Below, in pieces: positions 7,955 through 17,494 of a stretch of DNA of 64,000 bases; position 1 is the first letter of the stretch; each line of letters begins with the position of its first letter. The notes beneath the pieces are model-generated. The model did not search any database, was not told the origin of the DNA, and was given only the letters and a program-made list of their open reading frames with translations. This stretch comes from JAMWDF01 sp964645405. Its GTDB lineage: Bacteria > Ratteibacteria > UBA8468 > B48-G9 > DSTR01. The stretch is taken from contig CAZYCA010000035.1 of the NCBI GenBank assembly GCA_964645405.1, forward strand, positions 10,744 to 74,743. Reading direction: 5' to 3'. A program made the translations under genes and the position numbers.

Positions 7955-9172
7955 CTATTTATTCAGAAGTTGGACTGTTACCCTTTCTCCTTTATGGACC
8001 TGAGCTCCTTTTTCAAGGCATAAAAGGCCATTTGTTTCTACTATGGAGCTTAAAATTCCTGATTTCTGCCGTGGATAGGGGAAAATAAGATTTTCCTCAT
8101 TTTCTGCAGTGACACAGACCCTTATTAATGCCTCCCTGTCCCCGGCATTTTCTACATCCTGCATAAGTATCCCTGTCACAGCAACTGGTTCTGGTCTGGG
8201 TTGTCCCAAAAAGCCAGCTATAGCCCACCGCACAAGCACTTCAAAATTAAGGTAAGAGGAAACAGGATAACCTGGTAACCCGAAAACCAGCTTTTTACCT
8301 CTGCAGCCAAAAAAAACAGGTTTACCTGGTTTTATGGCTACCTTCCAGAAGACTGGTTTAACCTTCAGAGTTCTTAATACCTTTACTACCAGGTCGTATT
8401 TACCTTCACTTACACCTCCGGAGATAAGCAGTATATCGTAATTTAAACCTCTTTTTATTAAATGAGAAAGGTCAGAAATGTTGTCCCGGGCAATGCCCAG
8501 AAGATGAGGATTGCCACCTGATTTTAAGACCTGTCCAAGTAACCCATAACTATTGGCATCGTAAATGTAACTGCCGGTAATCCTGTTGCCCGGCTTTTTT
8601 AATTCATCCCCGGTAGCCATAATAGCAACTTCTGGTTTTCTTACCACCTTTACCCATGCCTTGCCAGTATAGGCTAACATAGCAAGTACTGCAGAATTGA
8701 CTACCTGTCCTTTTTTCAAAACAGTTTGTCCCTGGTGTAAATCTTCACCGCGGAAGGAAACATTTTCACCTGACAATACCGGCTGGAAGATTTGAATTTT
8801 CCTCCCCCTTCCTGTTTCTGTTACCTTAATTTTTTCCAGCATAACTACGGCGTCTGCGCCAGCTGGTAAACAAGCTCCTGTCATAATGGAGATAGCCTGT
8901 CCCGGTAGTAGCTTCCATTGCTTTTTCTGACCTGCCTGTATGTCCCCTGTTACCTGCAGAATCACAGGCTTTGACCAGTGGGCAGAGGCAGTATCTTTTG
9001 CTCGGACCGCGTATCCGTCCATAGCTGCCCGGTCAAACGGAGGCGTATCAAACCTGACTTTTATATCTTCGGATAAGGTGCGGCCAAAAGCTTGTTCTAT
9101 TCTTACTAATGTACCGGGTAACCGGTGTGTGTTTTTCCAGACTAATTCCTGCGCCTTTTTCAGGGATATCAT
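7955..9172 (-). CDS. moeA: Molybdopterin molybdenumtransferase
   Basis: MoeA inserts molybdate or tungstate into adenylated molybdopterin, the final step of Moco assembly. The 405 residues are standard. Visible motifs include FDRAAMDGYAV near residue 45, SIMTGACLPAGADAVVMLE near 95, ATGDELKKPG near 185 and SGGVSEGKYDLVVKVL near 255 in the MoeA/MogA-like domain. A C-terminal beta domain follows. It lies 33 bp downstream of mobA at the end of the C1/formate dehydrogenase gene set, consistent with supplying cofactor to FdhA. An AAAAGGAAC ribosome site supports the start. It converges on the transglutaminase gene with a 17-bp gap and no terminator hairpin. Confidence 0.95.
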   Translation of the reverse strand: MISLKKAQELVWKNTHRLPGTLVRIEQAFGRTLSEDIKVRFDTPPFDRAAMDGYAVRAKDTASAHWSKPVILQVTGDIQAGQKKQWKLLPGQAISIMTGACLPAGADAVVMLEKIKVTETGRGRKIQIFQPVLSGENVSFRGEDLHQGQTVLKKGQVVNSAVLAMLAYTGKAWVKVVRKPEVAIMATGDELKKPGNRITGSYIYDANSYGLLGQVLKSGGNPHLLGIARDNISDLSHLIKRGLNYDILLISGGVSEGKYDLVVKVLRTLKVKPVFWKVAIKPGKPVFFGCRGKKLVFGLPGYPVSSYLNFEVLVRWAIAGFLGQPRPEPVAVTGILMQDVENAGDREALIRVCVTAENEENLIFPYPRQKSGILSSIVETNGLLCLEKGAQVHKGERVTVQLLNK

Positions 9173-9205
9173 TTTTTGTTCCTTTTATTTCCGTTGCCAG
9201 ATTTA

Positions 9206-9832
9206 CTACCTGTGGTCTCTTCTTATAAACTGCTGTGCCTTTTCCCGGTCAGCCGCAGTATTAATGTTAAAAAAAAGTATCTCCGGGCAGCCGAATTTTT
9301 CCAGCCCCTGTTTCAGATAACGAGTTTTCACTTCTCCCAGCAGGGAAGAAAGTTTGTATTTTCTCTCCCTGATTTTGCGTTCCATCGTTTCCCGTACGGA
9401 GTGGTGATAGATAGCACACAAAACCTGTAGTTTTCCGTTCACTTCCGGGACAAGTACCTGGTAATCCTTTTTTTCTCGCATCATCCAGGCAAGCAGTTGT
9501 TCCGGTATAAAAACCTGGTCCACTGCCAGGACAAAATTGTAGGCTGCATTTGATTCCTTTAACCCCAGAAAAATACCACCCATTGGTCCACATTTTATCT
9601 GGTCGGTTAACACCTTTACCTTTTCATTCTGATAACAGGCGAATTTTTCCCCTGCTGTGGTGACAAGATATATCTGTTTAAAACTACCAGAAAGTTTTTT
9701 CAACATCAACTCTATCAAGGGCTGTTCTTGCAGTTTTAGAAAAGCTTTTACTGCATTAAGACGCCGGCTCTTCTCGCCCTTTACCAGTAACAGGCAGTTG
9801 CAAAGGTCCTGTGGCAGATTTTTACCCGTCAT
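9206..9832 (-). CDS. mobA: Divergent MobA-like molybdenum cofactor guanylyltransferase
   Basis: A 208-residue nucleotidyltransferase of the MobA fold, expected to attach GMP to Moco, the form used by bacterial formate dehydrogenases. Support comes from GPMGGIFLGLKES near residue 83, the metal-binding FVLAVDQVF near 100, and the setting between fdhA and moeA. The N-terminal loop is degenerate: LLLVKGEKSRRLNAVKAFL stands where LAGGxSxRMGxxKxLL is expected. Activity or nucleotide preference may therefore differ. It is separated from fdhA by 113 bp, more than any other gap in this set. A weak TAAAAT at 9851-9856 (minus strand) could be its own -10 box. Confidence 0.75.
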   Translation of the reverse strand: MTGKNLPQDLCNCLLLVKGEKSRRLNAVKAFLKLQEQPLIELMLKKLSGSFKQIYLVTTAGEKFACYQNEKVKVLTDQIKCGPMGGIFLGLKESNAAYNFVLAVDQVFIPEQLLAWMMREKKDYQVLVPEVNGKLQVLCAIYHHSVRETMERKIRERKYKLSSLLGEVKTRYLKQGLEKFGCPEILFFNINTAADREKAQQFIRRDHR

Positions 9833-9945
9833 GGTTTACGTGACTTTTTTATTTTATCACCCTGTTCTGGATGCTACTTTAATTTCTCCTGACCAATTTA
9901 TACACCACAATGGAGAAAAAAACTGATCCTTGCCAGAAGAGAATT

Positions 9946-12636
9946 TCACTGTACCTTCCGTATCTGGCAGGCACAAATTTTGAACTCTGGAATCCTGGCA
10001 ACAGGATCTAACTCAGAGTGGGTGAGGATGTTAGCCAGGAAATGAAAGGGAATGAAGATAACACCTTCCGATAAAGTATCAGTTTTTCGGACCACTAACC
10101 TGAGCCTGCCACGTCGGGAAGAAACCTCAACCCGGTCTTTATCCTTAAGCTTCATTCTTTGGGCATCCTTATGGTTTATTAAACAGAACGGTTCACCAGT
10201 AATCTCCTGTAAACCAGCAACTTTGCCAGTCATGGTGCGCGTATGGTACTCAGAAATAATTCTGCCGGTAGTCAAAACAAACGGGTAGTCCTGGTCCGGT
10301 AGCTCAAAAGGTTGCTGGTAGTCAATACATTTTAGTAACCCCTTACCCCTGGGGAATTTTTCTACATGGAGCGTAGAAGTTCCTGAGTGTTTTTCCTCAG
10401 GGCAGGGCCACTGGATTGCTTCGCCCAGGCAGATTCTTCTGGCTGTGATGCCGGCATAGATAGGGGCTGCAGCAGAAATCTCATCAGTTACATCCCAGAC
10501 AGACTGGTAATTCCACTGGTAACCAAATTTGCCGGCAAGATTTTTAATTATTTCCCAGTCTGGTTTTGCTTCACCTGAAGGTTCTACACACCTGGTTAGT
10601 TTCTGCACCCGGCGCTCAGTATTGGTAAAAGTTCCCTCTTTTTCAAAGGAAGTACAGGCCGGCAAAACAACATCGGCAAAAGAAGCCGTTTCTGTGAGGA
10701 AAATATCCTGTACGACCAGAAAATTAACTTTTTCCAGGGCTTCCTGCACATGGCTGATGTCCGGGTCAGAGACTAAGGGATTTTCCCCCATAATGTATAA
10801 TCCTTTGATTTTTCCTTCATAACAACCCTGGATAATCTCTACCACAGTCAGTCCTGGTTTAGCAGGCAGTTCCTCTACATCCCACAGTTTTCTGAATTTT
10901 TCCAGAGTCTCTTTTTTTTCTGTTTTTTGATATCCAGGATAAAATTCTGCCAGAACGCCCATATCGCACGCACCCTGAACATTATTTTGTCCCCGCAGAG
11001 GTGCAAGACCAGCACCTGGTTTACCTATCTGGCCTGTCAGAAGCGCTAAATTGGAAAGAACCATTACATTGTCGGTACCGGTGATGTGTTGTGTTATGCC
11101 CATAGACCAGAGAATCATGCTGGCCTTAGAAGTAGCATAAATTCTTGCCACTTCTCTCAGTGACTCTATGCTCAACCCGGCAATTTTTTCTGCTTGTTTT
11201 AGTGAAAAGTTTTTTATCCAGTTGCGAAATTCTTCAAAGCCTTCAACCCTGTTTTCCACGAATTCCTGGTTATATAACCGTTCTTCCACAATAATCTTAG
11301 CCAGAGCATTGAAGACAAGCACATCCGTACCGATGCGTGGTTGCAGGTTTATTTTAGCAATCTCTGCCATCCTGGTGTACCTGGGGTCAATAACGATAAG
11401 AGTGGCTCCACGCTGGATTGCTTTTCTAATCAGGTAAGATGTAACCGGCTGGGTCTCAAAAACATTGGTACCGGTAACAATTATGCAGTCAGTTATGTCT
11501 TCTATTTCTTTTAAGGAATTTGTCATTGCGGCTGAACCAAGTGTCTGGACCAAACCATGGATGGTTGCAGCATGGCACAGCCTGGCGCAGTGGTCTACAT
11601 TGTTTGTTTTAATAACCTGGCGGAACAACTTCTGGAAAAGGTAGTTGTCTTCATTTGTGCACTTGGCTGAAGCAAGCCCGGCCAGGGCGTCTGGCCCGTG
11701 CTTCTCTTTGATTTCCGTAAATTTTTCTCTGATGTAGTCTAAAGCTTCTTCCCAGCTTACCTGCAGGAACCTGTCCTTACGGTCTTTTCTGAGCAACGGT
11801 CTTTTCAATCTTTCTGGATGCGCTACATAATCAAAGGCAAATTTTCCTTTCACGCATAAATAACCTTTGTTTACCAGACTCTCATTCCAGCCAGTTATTT
11901 TTACGATGTGGTTGTCCCGGACAGATACCTCTATTCCACATCCCACACCGCAGTATGGACAGATAGTTTGCACTTTAGTGAAATCCCACGTCCGTCCTTT
12001 TCCTTCTGCCTGGATTTCTCGCAGAGCCCCCACCGGGCAGACCTGCACGCAGTTCCCGCAGAAGACACATTCACTTTCTTTTAAATCTTCATCAAAACCG
12101 GAAACAATCCTGGTCTGGAATCCTCTTCCTGAGAAATCAATGGCTTCCACTCCTACCAGTTCCCGGCACACTTTCACGCATCGTCCGCAGAGAATACATT
12201 TCTCATAATCCCGGACGATAAACGGGGCACCTTGTTTATTTATAACCTTTCTTTTTTCCCCGGTGTAGCGGGGTGTTTTTATCCCGTACCGGTAAGCATA
12301 TTTTTCCAGCAGGCAGGCACCACTTTTTTCGCAGGTCATACAGTCATAGGGGTGGTCGGAGAGAAGTAGCTCTACAATGGTCTTCCTGATTTGATTAATC
12401 CTTGGTGTCTCCGTTATAACTTCAATCTCCTTTTCCACCGGGTAACTGCACGAAGTTACCAGTTTCTTTTCCCCTTTTACTTCTACCAGACAGAGTCTGC
12501 AAGCACCATTGGGTAATAATCCCTCATAATAACAAAGTGCGGGAATTTCTATACCGTTTTCCCTGGCTATCTGCAGGATAGTCTGTCCCCGTTGGCCCCA
12601 GCATTCTTTTCCATTTATGAGCAGTCGAACTTTCAT
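9946..12636 (-). CDS. fdhA: NAD(P)-linked formate dehydrogenase, catalytic alpha subunit
   Basis: Molybdo-enzyme interconverting formate and CO2. Domains in order: a [2Fe-2S] ferredoxin domain (CYYEGLLPNGACRLC), a His-Cys [4Fe-4S] region (DHPYDCMTCEKSGAC), two [4Fe-4S] motifs (CILCGRCVKVC, CVFCGNCVQVC), the catalytic-domain cluster CPYCGVGCGIEV near residue 225, and the active-site segment HCARLCHAA near 330. The metal-ligand residue is Cys, not selenocysteine. The C-terminal cap holds the Moco-binding TGRIISEYHTRTM. The preferred start at 12636 overlaps the upstream stop as ATGA and gives 896 residues; an in-frame start at 12660 exists. The soluble type fits a cytoplasmic complex with the two upstream NuoE/NuoF-like subunits. 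Confidence 0.93.
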   Translation of the reverse strand: MKVRLLINGKECWGQRGQTILQIARENGIEIPALCYYEGLLPNGACRLCLVEVKGEKKLVTSCSYPVEKEIEVITETPRINQIRKTIVELLLSDHPYDCMTCEKSGACLLEKYAYRYGIKTPRYTGEKRKVINKQGAPFIVRDYEKCILCGRCVKVCRELVGVEAIDFSGRGFQTRIVSGFDEDLKESECVFCGNCVQVCPVGALREIQAEGKGRTWDFTKVQTICPYCGVGCGIEVSVRDNHIVKITGWNESLVNKGYLCVKGKFAFDYVAHPERLKRPLLRKDRKDRFLQVSWEEALDYIREKFTEIKEKHGPDALAGLASAKCTNEDNYLFQKLFRQVIKTNNVDHCARLCHAATIHGLVQTLGSAAMTNSLKEIEDITDCIIVTGTNVFETQPVTSYLIRKAIQRGATLIVIDPRYTRMAEIAKINLQPRIGTDVLVFNALAKIIVEERLYNQEFVENRVEGFEEFRNWIKNFSLKQAEKIAGLSIESLREVARIYATSKASMILWSMGITQHITGTDNVMVLSNLALLTGQIGKPGAGLAPLRGQNNVQGACDMGVLAEFYPGYQKTEKKETLEKFRKLWDVEELPAKPGLTVVEIIQGCYEGKIKGLYIMGENPLVSDPDISHVQEALEKVNFLVVQDIFLTETASFADVVLPACTSFEKEGTFTNTERRVQKLTRCVEPSGEAKPDWEIIKNLAGKFGYQWNYQSVWDVTDEISAAAPIYAGITARRICLGEAIQWPCPEEKHSGTSTLHVEKFPRGKGLLKCIDYQQPFELPDQDYPFVLTTGRIISEYHTRTMTGKVAGLQEITGEPFCLINHKDAQRMKLKDKDRVEVSSRRGRLRLVVRKTDTLSEGVIFIPFHFLANILTHSELDPVARIPEFKICACQIRKVQ

Positions 12637-15600
12637 TTTTCCAGCTGACAACGTAGACACCTGCCTGCTTCTAAAACAGCCTTCTTTTGCGTGAATGTCA
12701 ACTCCACTTCAGCAAAGGTTTTTCTGCGTCTGGAGAGTGAAATGGTACGCGGAGTTTGTCTTCCTATATCTAAAGCTTCCTGTTTTTTGTCCACCATCTC
12801 CGGAAGTGTTCTTTTCTCTTCTGTCCAGCAGAGAATTTTTTCCCCTTTTAAATACCTCACTATAGAACCAGCAGCCCTTTTACCGTCTCCAATAGCATCT
12901 ATCACTGTGGCTGGCCCACGAAGAAAATCCCCTCCCACAAAAATCTTTTCTCTATCTGTAGCCAGGGAATACCAATCAATATTTGTATCCGGCAGAAAAT
13001 GAGACAACTGCGTGTTCTGTCCCACAGCTACTATCAGGTTATCCAGCTTCATGGAAATTATTCGACCCGGTACCTGCCGGCTTTTTTTCCGGCCATCAAC
13101 ATCGTATTGTTCGGAAAGTTCATACTCCTGAAGTATTACCTCTAAGTGTTTACCAGATGCTCTTACCTGCGCAGGAGTTACCAGAAATTGGAATTCTACA
13201 CCTTCTTTCTCTGCTTCTTCCAGTTCCCACCTGTGCGCCGGCATCAATTCTCTGGTTCGCCGGTAGAAAACCAGAACTTTTTTTGCCCCTAATCTCAGCG
13301 CACTCCGGGCGCAGTCCAGTGCTACGTTTCCTCCACCAACCACCGCTACCTGTTTCCCCAGAGTTGAGGGCTTTCTCATTTTGGTTAGCCTCAGAAATTC
13401 CAGTCCCTGCCAGACCCGGGGCAACTCTACGCCAGGAATATCAAACTTCTGGGGATGGGGTGCACCCAAAGCCAGGAAAACAGCATCAAAATCTTTTGTG
13501 AGTTCCTGCAGGTGTAAATTCTTGCCCAGTATTTTCCCATAACACACTTTCATTCTTGGGTTCAGAATACTTCTTATCTCCTTGTTCAAAATATTCTCCG
13601 GAAGCCGGAACTCCGGTAAATAATATCTCAACATTCCGCCCAGCTTCGACTCTTTCTCAAAAATTGTTACTCTGATGCCTTCCTTAGTAAGCTGCCAGGC
13701 GCAGGTTAGTCCTGCTGGTCCACCCCCTACTATGGCCACTTTTTTGTCTGTCTCGGGCAAAAACCTCGTAAAATTCTTCACAGAGTAACCTTTCGCCCGG
13801 GCATAAGCGGAGACAAATTTTTTCAATTCCCGAATAGCCACAGCAGAATCAATCTCCTGACGCCGGCACATACTTTCGCAGGGGTGGTAACATATGCGGC
13901 CGCAAACTGAGGGGAAAGGGATATCCTCGGAAATAATACGGTAAGCTTCCAGGAAATCTTTCTTCCTGATAGCCTCAACATAATCCGGGACCCGGACTTT
14001 AGCGGGACAGGCATTCTCGCATGGTGTGAAAGTAAGCGCCCGGCACTGGCCGGCCCGGCAATATTTGAGCTTGATATGTTCCTGGTATTCCTCTGGGAAG
14101 TACCTTAATGTGGAAAGTACAGGGTTGGGTGCGGTCTGGCCCAGTCCACAGAGGCTGGAATCCCTTACTAATTCTCCAAGTTCTTGGAGTTTTTCTAAAT
14201 CAGAGATTTCAGCCTGGCCTTTAGTGATTCTGGTAAGAAGTTCCAGTAACCTCTTGGTTCCCACCCGGCAGGGCACACATTTGCCGCAGGATTCCTTCTG
14301 AACAAAATCCAGGAAGTACCTTGCCAGTTCCACCATACATACCTTATCATCAACCACTATCATCCCCCCGGAACCCATGATAGCGCCCAGGTTACTTAAA
14401 GTTTCGTAATCAATGGGGGTATTAAAAAGTCTTACCGGTAAACATCCTCCGGAAGGACCACCAATCTGTACGCCTTTAATCTTCCTCCCGGGAAGTGCCC
14501 CTCCACCTATATCCAGGATTACCCGGCCCAGAGAAGTTCCCAGTCTAATCTCAGCCAGACCTGTGTTTCTTAACTTACCTGCCAGCGAAAAAAGCTTTGT
14601 GCCGCCGCTTTCCATCGTCCCGAGAGCAGCAAAATTTTCCTCCCCCTGCGTGATTATCAGAGGTATATTAGCAAATGTCTCTACATTATTGATGCAGGTT
14701 GGTTTACCCCAGAGTCCTGCCTGGGCAGGAAAAGGTGGCCGTGGTCTGGGCATTCCCCGCTGTCCCTCTATAGAAAGCATGAGAGCGGTTTCCTCCCCGC
14801 AGACAAAAGCACCAGCTCCTTCTTTGATTTCCAAGTCAAAAGAAAATTGTTGTCCCAGGATGTTTCTTCCGAGAAGCCCGTGCCGGTAACATTCTGCTAT
14901 GGCATGTTGAAGATGTTCCACCGCGATAGGATACTCAGCACGGACATAAACGAAACCTTTTTCCGCGCCAATGGCATAGGCAGCTATCAATATTCCTTCT
15001 ATTATCTGGTAAGGACTTCCTTCCAGAAGTGCCCTATCCATGAAAGCGCCCGGGTCACCTTCATCACCGTTACAAACAAGGTATCTGGGAGTATTAGTAT
15101 TTTTTCTTGTCAGTTCCCATTTCCACCAGGTTGGAAAACCGGCGCCACCCCTGCCTCTCAGTCTGGACTTTTTTACTGCTTCTATAACATTTTCAGGTGT
15201 CATTTCCATCAAAACTTTTTCCAGCCCGCAGAATCCATCCTGCCATAAATATTCTTTCAGACTGAAAGGGTTAATATATCCGCAGTTCTTACTAACCTGG
15301 ATTGTTTGATAGTCAAAAAATTTCTTTTCTTTCACCACTAAATGCGGGATAATCTTCCCCTTGTTAACGGTTTGTTGAATAATGGCAGGAACATCTTTTA
15401 CGGAAACACCATGGTACATTACTGTACCTTCGCTCATATCCACGGAAATCACTGGCGCACCACTACAGAATTTCTGGCAGCCGGTCGGCACAATCTGTAT
15501 TTTTTCTGAAAGACCTCTTCGGTCTATCTCCTGAGAGAAATACTTCAGCAGCGTCAGAGAACCGTTTGCCCGGCAACCGGTGATACAAATTCTTACCCTG

Positions 15601-15677
15601 ATGACATCTGTCTGGTGGAAACTGAGTTTTATTCTCTCCCTGTATTTCTGAAGGTGGCTGATGTTACGGAATTTCAT
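12633..15677 (-). CDS. Formate dehydrogenase flavoprotein: NuoF fused to GltD/NfnB-like module
   Basis: A 1014-residue fusion. The N-terminus is a thioredoxin-like [2Fe-2S] domain (CITGCRANGS, PTGCQKFCSG). Next comes a NuoF core with FMN/NADH motifs RGRGGAGFPTWWKW near residue 173 and CNGDEGDPGAFMDR, then the [4Fe-4S] motif SCGKCVPCRVGTKR near 465. The second half is a full GltD-like reductase: Cys-rich CGRICYHPCESMC, FAD loop IVGGGPAGLTCAWQL near 652, NADPH loop VVGGGNVALDCAR near 780 and VGGDFLRGPATVIDAIGDGK near the end. It should pass electrons between FdhA, NAD(H) and probably NADP(H). The start overlaps the NuoE-like stop as ATGA. A paralogous fusion serves the [FeFe] hydrogenase at 32091-35282. 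Confidence 0.9.
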   Translation of the reverse strand: MKFRNISHLQKYRERIKLSFHQTDVIRVRICITGCRANGSLTLLKYFSQEIDRRGLSEKIQIVPTGCQKFCSGAPVISVDMSEGTVMYHGVSVKDVPAIIQQTVNKGKIIPHLVVKEKKFFDYQTIQVSKNCGYINPFSLKEYLWQDGFCGLEKVLMEMTPENVIEAVKKSRLRGRGGAGFPTWWKWELTRKNTNTPRYLVCNGDEGDPGAFMDRALLEGSPYQIIEGILIAAYAIGAEKGFVYVRAEYPIAVEHLQHAIAECYRHGLLGRNILGQQFSFDLEIKEGAGAFVCGEETALMLSIEGQRGMPRPRPPFPAQAGLWGKPTCINNVETFANIPLIITQGEENFAALGTMESGGTKLFSLAGKLRNTGLAEIRLGTSLGRVILDIGGGALPGRKIKGVQIGGPSGGCLPVRLFNTPIDYETLSNLGAIMGSGGMIVVDDKVCMVELARYFLDFVQKESCGKCVPCRVGTKRLLELLTRITKGQAEISDLEKLQELGELVRDSSLCGLGQTAPNPVLSTLRYFPEEYQEHIKLKYCRAGQCRALTFTPCENACPAKVRVPDYVEAIRKKDFLEAYRIISEDIPFPSVCGRICYHPCESMCRRQEIDSAVAIRELKKFVSAYARAKGYSVKNFTRFLPETDKKVAIVGGGPAGLTCAWQLTKEGIRVTIFEKESKLGGMLRYYLPEFRLPENILNKEIRSILNPRMKVCYGKILGKNLHLQELTKDFDAVFLALGAPHPQKFDIPGVELPRVWQGLEFLRLTKMRKPSTLGKQVAVVGGGNVALDCARSALRLGAKKVLVFYRRTRELMPAHRWELEEAEKEGVEFQFLVTPAQVRASGKHLEVILQEYELSEQYDVDGRKKSRQVPGRIISMKLDNLIVAVGQNTQLSHFLPDTNIDWYSLATDREKIFVGGDFLRGPATVIDAIGDGKRAAGSIVRYLKGEKILCWTEEKRTLPEMVDKKQEALDIGRQTPRTISLSRRRKTFAEVELTFTQKKAVLEAGRCLRCQLEK

Positions 15678-16138
15678 TTCAGTTCTTTGAAAATGTTTAG
15701 AGCCTTTTCTACAGTAAGGTTCCCGTAATAGACATTATTTATCATCATTACCGGTGAAAGGAAGCAACTTCCCAGACAGGCTACTTCCTGCAAGGTGAAT
15801 TTTCCATCCGGGGTAGTTTTTCCTTCCTGGATTTTGTACTTGTCCTTAAGAGCCTGTTTGATTTGTGGCCCACCTTTAACATGGCAGGCGGTTCCATCAC
15901 AGAACCGGATAAGATACCTGCCCCTTTTTTCCAGTGAAAATTGGGTATAAAACGTGACGACTCCGTATAAGCGGCTTTTAGAAATTCTTAATAATGCAGC
16001 CGTCCATCTCAGGGCTTTTTCCGGAAGATAGTTATATTTTTTTTGAATATCCTGTAGCACAGGCAGTACTGCGTCCGGTCCTTTCTCCTTGTGTTTGGCT
16101 ACAATTTTCTCAATTGTTTTTCTATTTATTTTCTCCAT
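15674..16138 (-). CDS. Formate dehydrogenase NuoE-like [2Fe-2S] subunit
   Basis: A 154-residue thioredoxin-fold ferredoxin subunit of the NuoE/HydC family that relays electrons to the NuoF-type partner. The four cluster ligands are visible in CDGTACHVKGG and CLGSCFLSPV, after an N-terminal helical domain. The preferred ATG at 16138 has a strong GGGGAGG ribosome site 7 nt upstream. A longer frame to 16171 would extend further into mogA without such a site. The gene overlaps mogA by 17 bp and the following flavoprotein gene by 4 bp, which points to translational coupling and a stable FdhA-NuoF-NuoE complex. Confidence 0.9.
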   Translation of the reverse strand: MEKINRKTIEKIVAKHKEKGPDAVLPVLQDIQKKYNYLPEKALRWTAALLRISKSRLYGVVTFYTQFSLEKRGRYLIRFCDGTACHVKGGPQIKQALKDKYKIQEGKTTPDGKFTLQEVACLGSCFLSPVMMINNVYYGNLTVEKALNIFKELK

Positions 16139-16628
16139 GCTGTGTCCTCCCCTGAATGACGTCCACGGCATGTTTTAGAACCGGCAGAATCACATCTATT
16201 GTTTCTCTAACCCCGCGGAGACTTCCTGGCAGATTAATAATCAATGTTTTCTTTCTCGTGCCACAGACTGCACGGGAAAGAATGGAAAAAGGACTCCTCT
16301 GAAAATTTTGCAGGCGGATAACCTCAGATAATCCAGGAACCTCTTTCTCAATTACCTTTCTTGTGGCTTCGGGTGTTACATCGCGTTTAGCAAGTCCGGT
16401 GCCACCGCTGGTAAACACGATATCAAACTTTTCTTTATCTGAAAGCTGTTTCAGCAGCCTGACAATTTCTTTTTCCTCATCCGGGATAATTCTGTAGAAA
16501 ACAACCTGCCAGCCAGTTTGACGGAGCCTTTTTTTCAAATACTCCCCACTTTCGTCACATCTCCGGCCAGCCGCACAACTGTCGCTGATTGTGATCACAG
16601 CTGCTTTAATAATCGTTTTTGATTTCAA
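16122..16628 (-). CDS. mogA: Molybdopterin adenylyltransferase
   Basis: A 168-residue MogA/MoaB-fold protein that adenylylates molybdopterin ahead of metal insertion by MoeA. It shows AVITISDSCAAGRRCDESG at the N-terminus, FTSGGTGLAKRDVTPEAT near residue 75 and LIINLPGSLRGVRETI near 128, all standard. It starts with TTG, supported by AGGAG 7 nt upstream, and overlaps the MOSC gene by 23 bp and the NuoE-like gene by 17 bp. MogA and MoaB are hard to separate by sequence. With MoeA encoded nearby the MogA role is likely. Confidence 0.88.
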   Translation of the reverse strand: MKSKTIIKAAVITISDSCAAGRRCDESGEYLKKRLRQTGWQVVFYRIIPDEEKEIVRLLKQLSDKEKFDIVFTSGGTGLAKRDVTPEATRKVIEKEVPGLSEVIRLQNFQRSPFSILSRAVCGTRKKTLIINLPGSLRGVRETIDVILPVLKHAVDVIQGRTQHGENK

Positions 16629-17061
16629 TTTCGTCTCCTACTTTGACTGACCCACCTTTAAGTACCCTGGCAAAAACTCCCTCCCTGGGCATAAGGCAGG
16701 AGCCCAATTTTTTATAAATCTGACAGTAGTTGTGACATTCCTTGCCAATTTTAGATACTTCCAGAACAACAGAACCAATGTATATTTTTGTGCCCGGTTT
16801 AAGTTTGGTCAAATCCAGATTAACCGTGGTGATGTTTTCCGCAAAATCTCCAGGTTTCAAATCAGGACCAGATTTCTTAAGGCAGAAATTTTTTTCCTGG
16901 ATTCTTTCCCATGCCAGGAGACTGACCTGTCTATCTTCCAACACTCCGGCGTGTACATCTCCTTCCAGGCCGGAACCTTGCTGAAAATAAGCCTCCGGGA
17001 CAGGAATTTTGCCTTTTCCTTTTTCTTTCCCGATATTCAGGGAATATACCTTTCCTTTCAT
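16606..17061 (-). CDS. MOSC-domain protein
   Basis: A 151-residue stand-alone MOSC domain, a fold that binds Moco or sulfur-carrying cofactor via a conserved Cys. The core shows GDVHAG near residue 35, a GDFAENITT segment, and the Cys region KECHNYCQ followed by REGVFARVLKGGSVKVGDEI. Stand-alone MOSC proteins often sit next to moaC or mogA in Mo-cofactor operons, as here. A role in Moco sulfuration or trafficking towards formate dehydrogenase is plausible but not proven. It is flanked by moaC (16 bp away) and mogA (overlapping). Confidence 0.85.
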   Translation of the reverse strand: MKGKVYSLNIGKEKGKGKIPVPEAYFQQGSGLEGDVHAGVLEDRQVSLLAWERIQEKNFCLKKSGPDLKPGDFAENITTVNLDLTKLKPGTKIYIGSVVLEVSKIGKECHNYCQIYKKLGSCLMPREGVFARVLKGGSVKVGDEIEIKNDY

Positions 17062-17077
17062 GGCTTTACTCTTGTTT

Positions 17078-17494
17078 TTAGTGGTTAGAAGTTCCCCCTG
17101 TTTTCCTAACCAGTACGATTTCTCCCATCTTCATTTTTTCTTTAGAGAATTTGCACATATCATAGATGGTGAGGAGTGCTATCATTACTGCGTGTAGTGC
17201 TTCCATCTCAAATCCTGTCCGGTCAAAGCCTGTTACTTCGCAACGCACCGTCACACTATCTTGATTTAAAGAAAACGCCAGAGCGCCAGAGGTAATCTTT
17301 ACCGGGTGGCAATGGGGAATTACCAGAAAGGTATTCTTTAAAGCCAGCAGTCCTGCAATTTCCGCTGCTTTCAAGACATCCCCTTTAGGAATCTGGTTTT
17401 TTCTAATCATAGTGATAACCTTCCGGGGAAGAAAGATTTTTCCTTCCGCCAGAGCCTTCCTTCTGGTGGGTTTCTTTAAACCAACCTCAATCAT
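17078..17494 (-). CDS. moaC: Cyclic pyranopterin monophosphate synthase
   Basis: MoaC works after MoaA to form cyclic pyranopterin monophosphate from GTP. The 138-residue form starting at 17494 (MIEVGLKKPTRRKA) matches the usual MoaC beginning and overlaps the fdhD stop by 8 bp. A 157-residue frame from 17551 would add residues lying wholly inside fdhD. Family motifs are AEIAGLLALKNTFLVIPHCH near residue 46 and FDRTGFEMEALHAVMIALLTIYD near 90. The typical LIPLCHPL reads VIPHCHPV, a mild variation. Together with moaA, fdhD, mogA, mobA and moeA it gives a nearly complete Moco set. Confidence 0.88.
   Translation of the reverse strand: MIEVGLKKPTRRKALAEGKIFLPRKVITMIRKNQIPKGDVLKAAEIAGLLALKNTFLVIPHCHPVKITSGALAFSLNQDSVTVRCEVTGFDRTGFEMEALHAVMIALLTIYDMCKFSKEKMKMGEIVLVRKTGGTSNH

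Noticed and set aside
11560..11610. Selenocysteine in FdhA
   Set aside because: The active-site codon in CARLCH is TGC (Cys) in the sequence, with no in-frame TGA.
12633..15677. NuoF-GltD fusion as an assembly or frameshift artefact
   Set aside because: The frame is continuous, domain junctions are clean and an independent paralogous fusion is found at 32091-35282.
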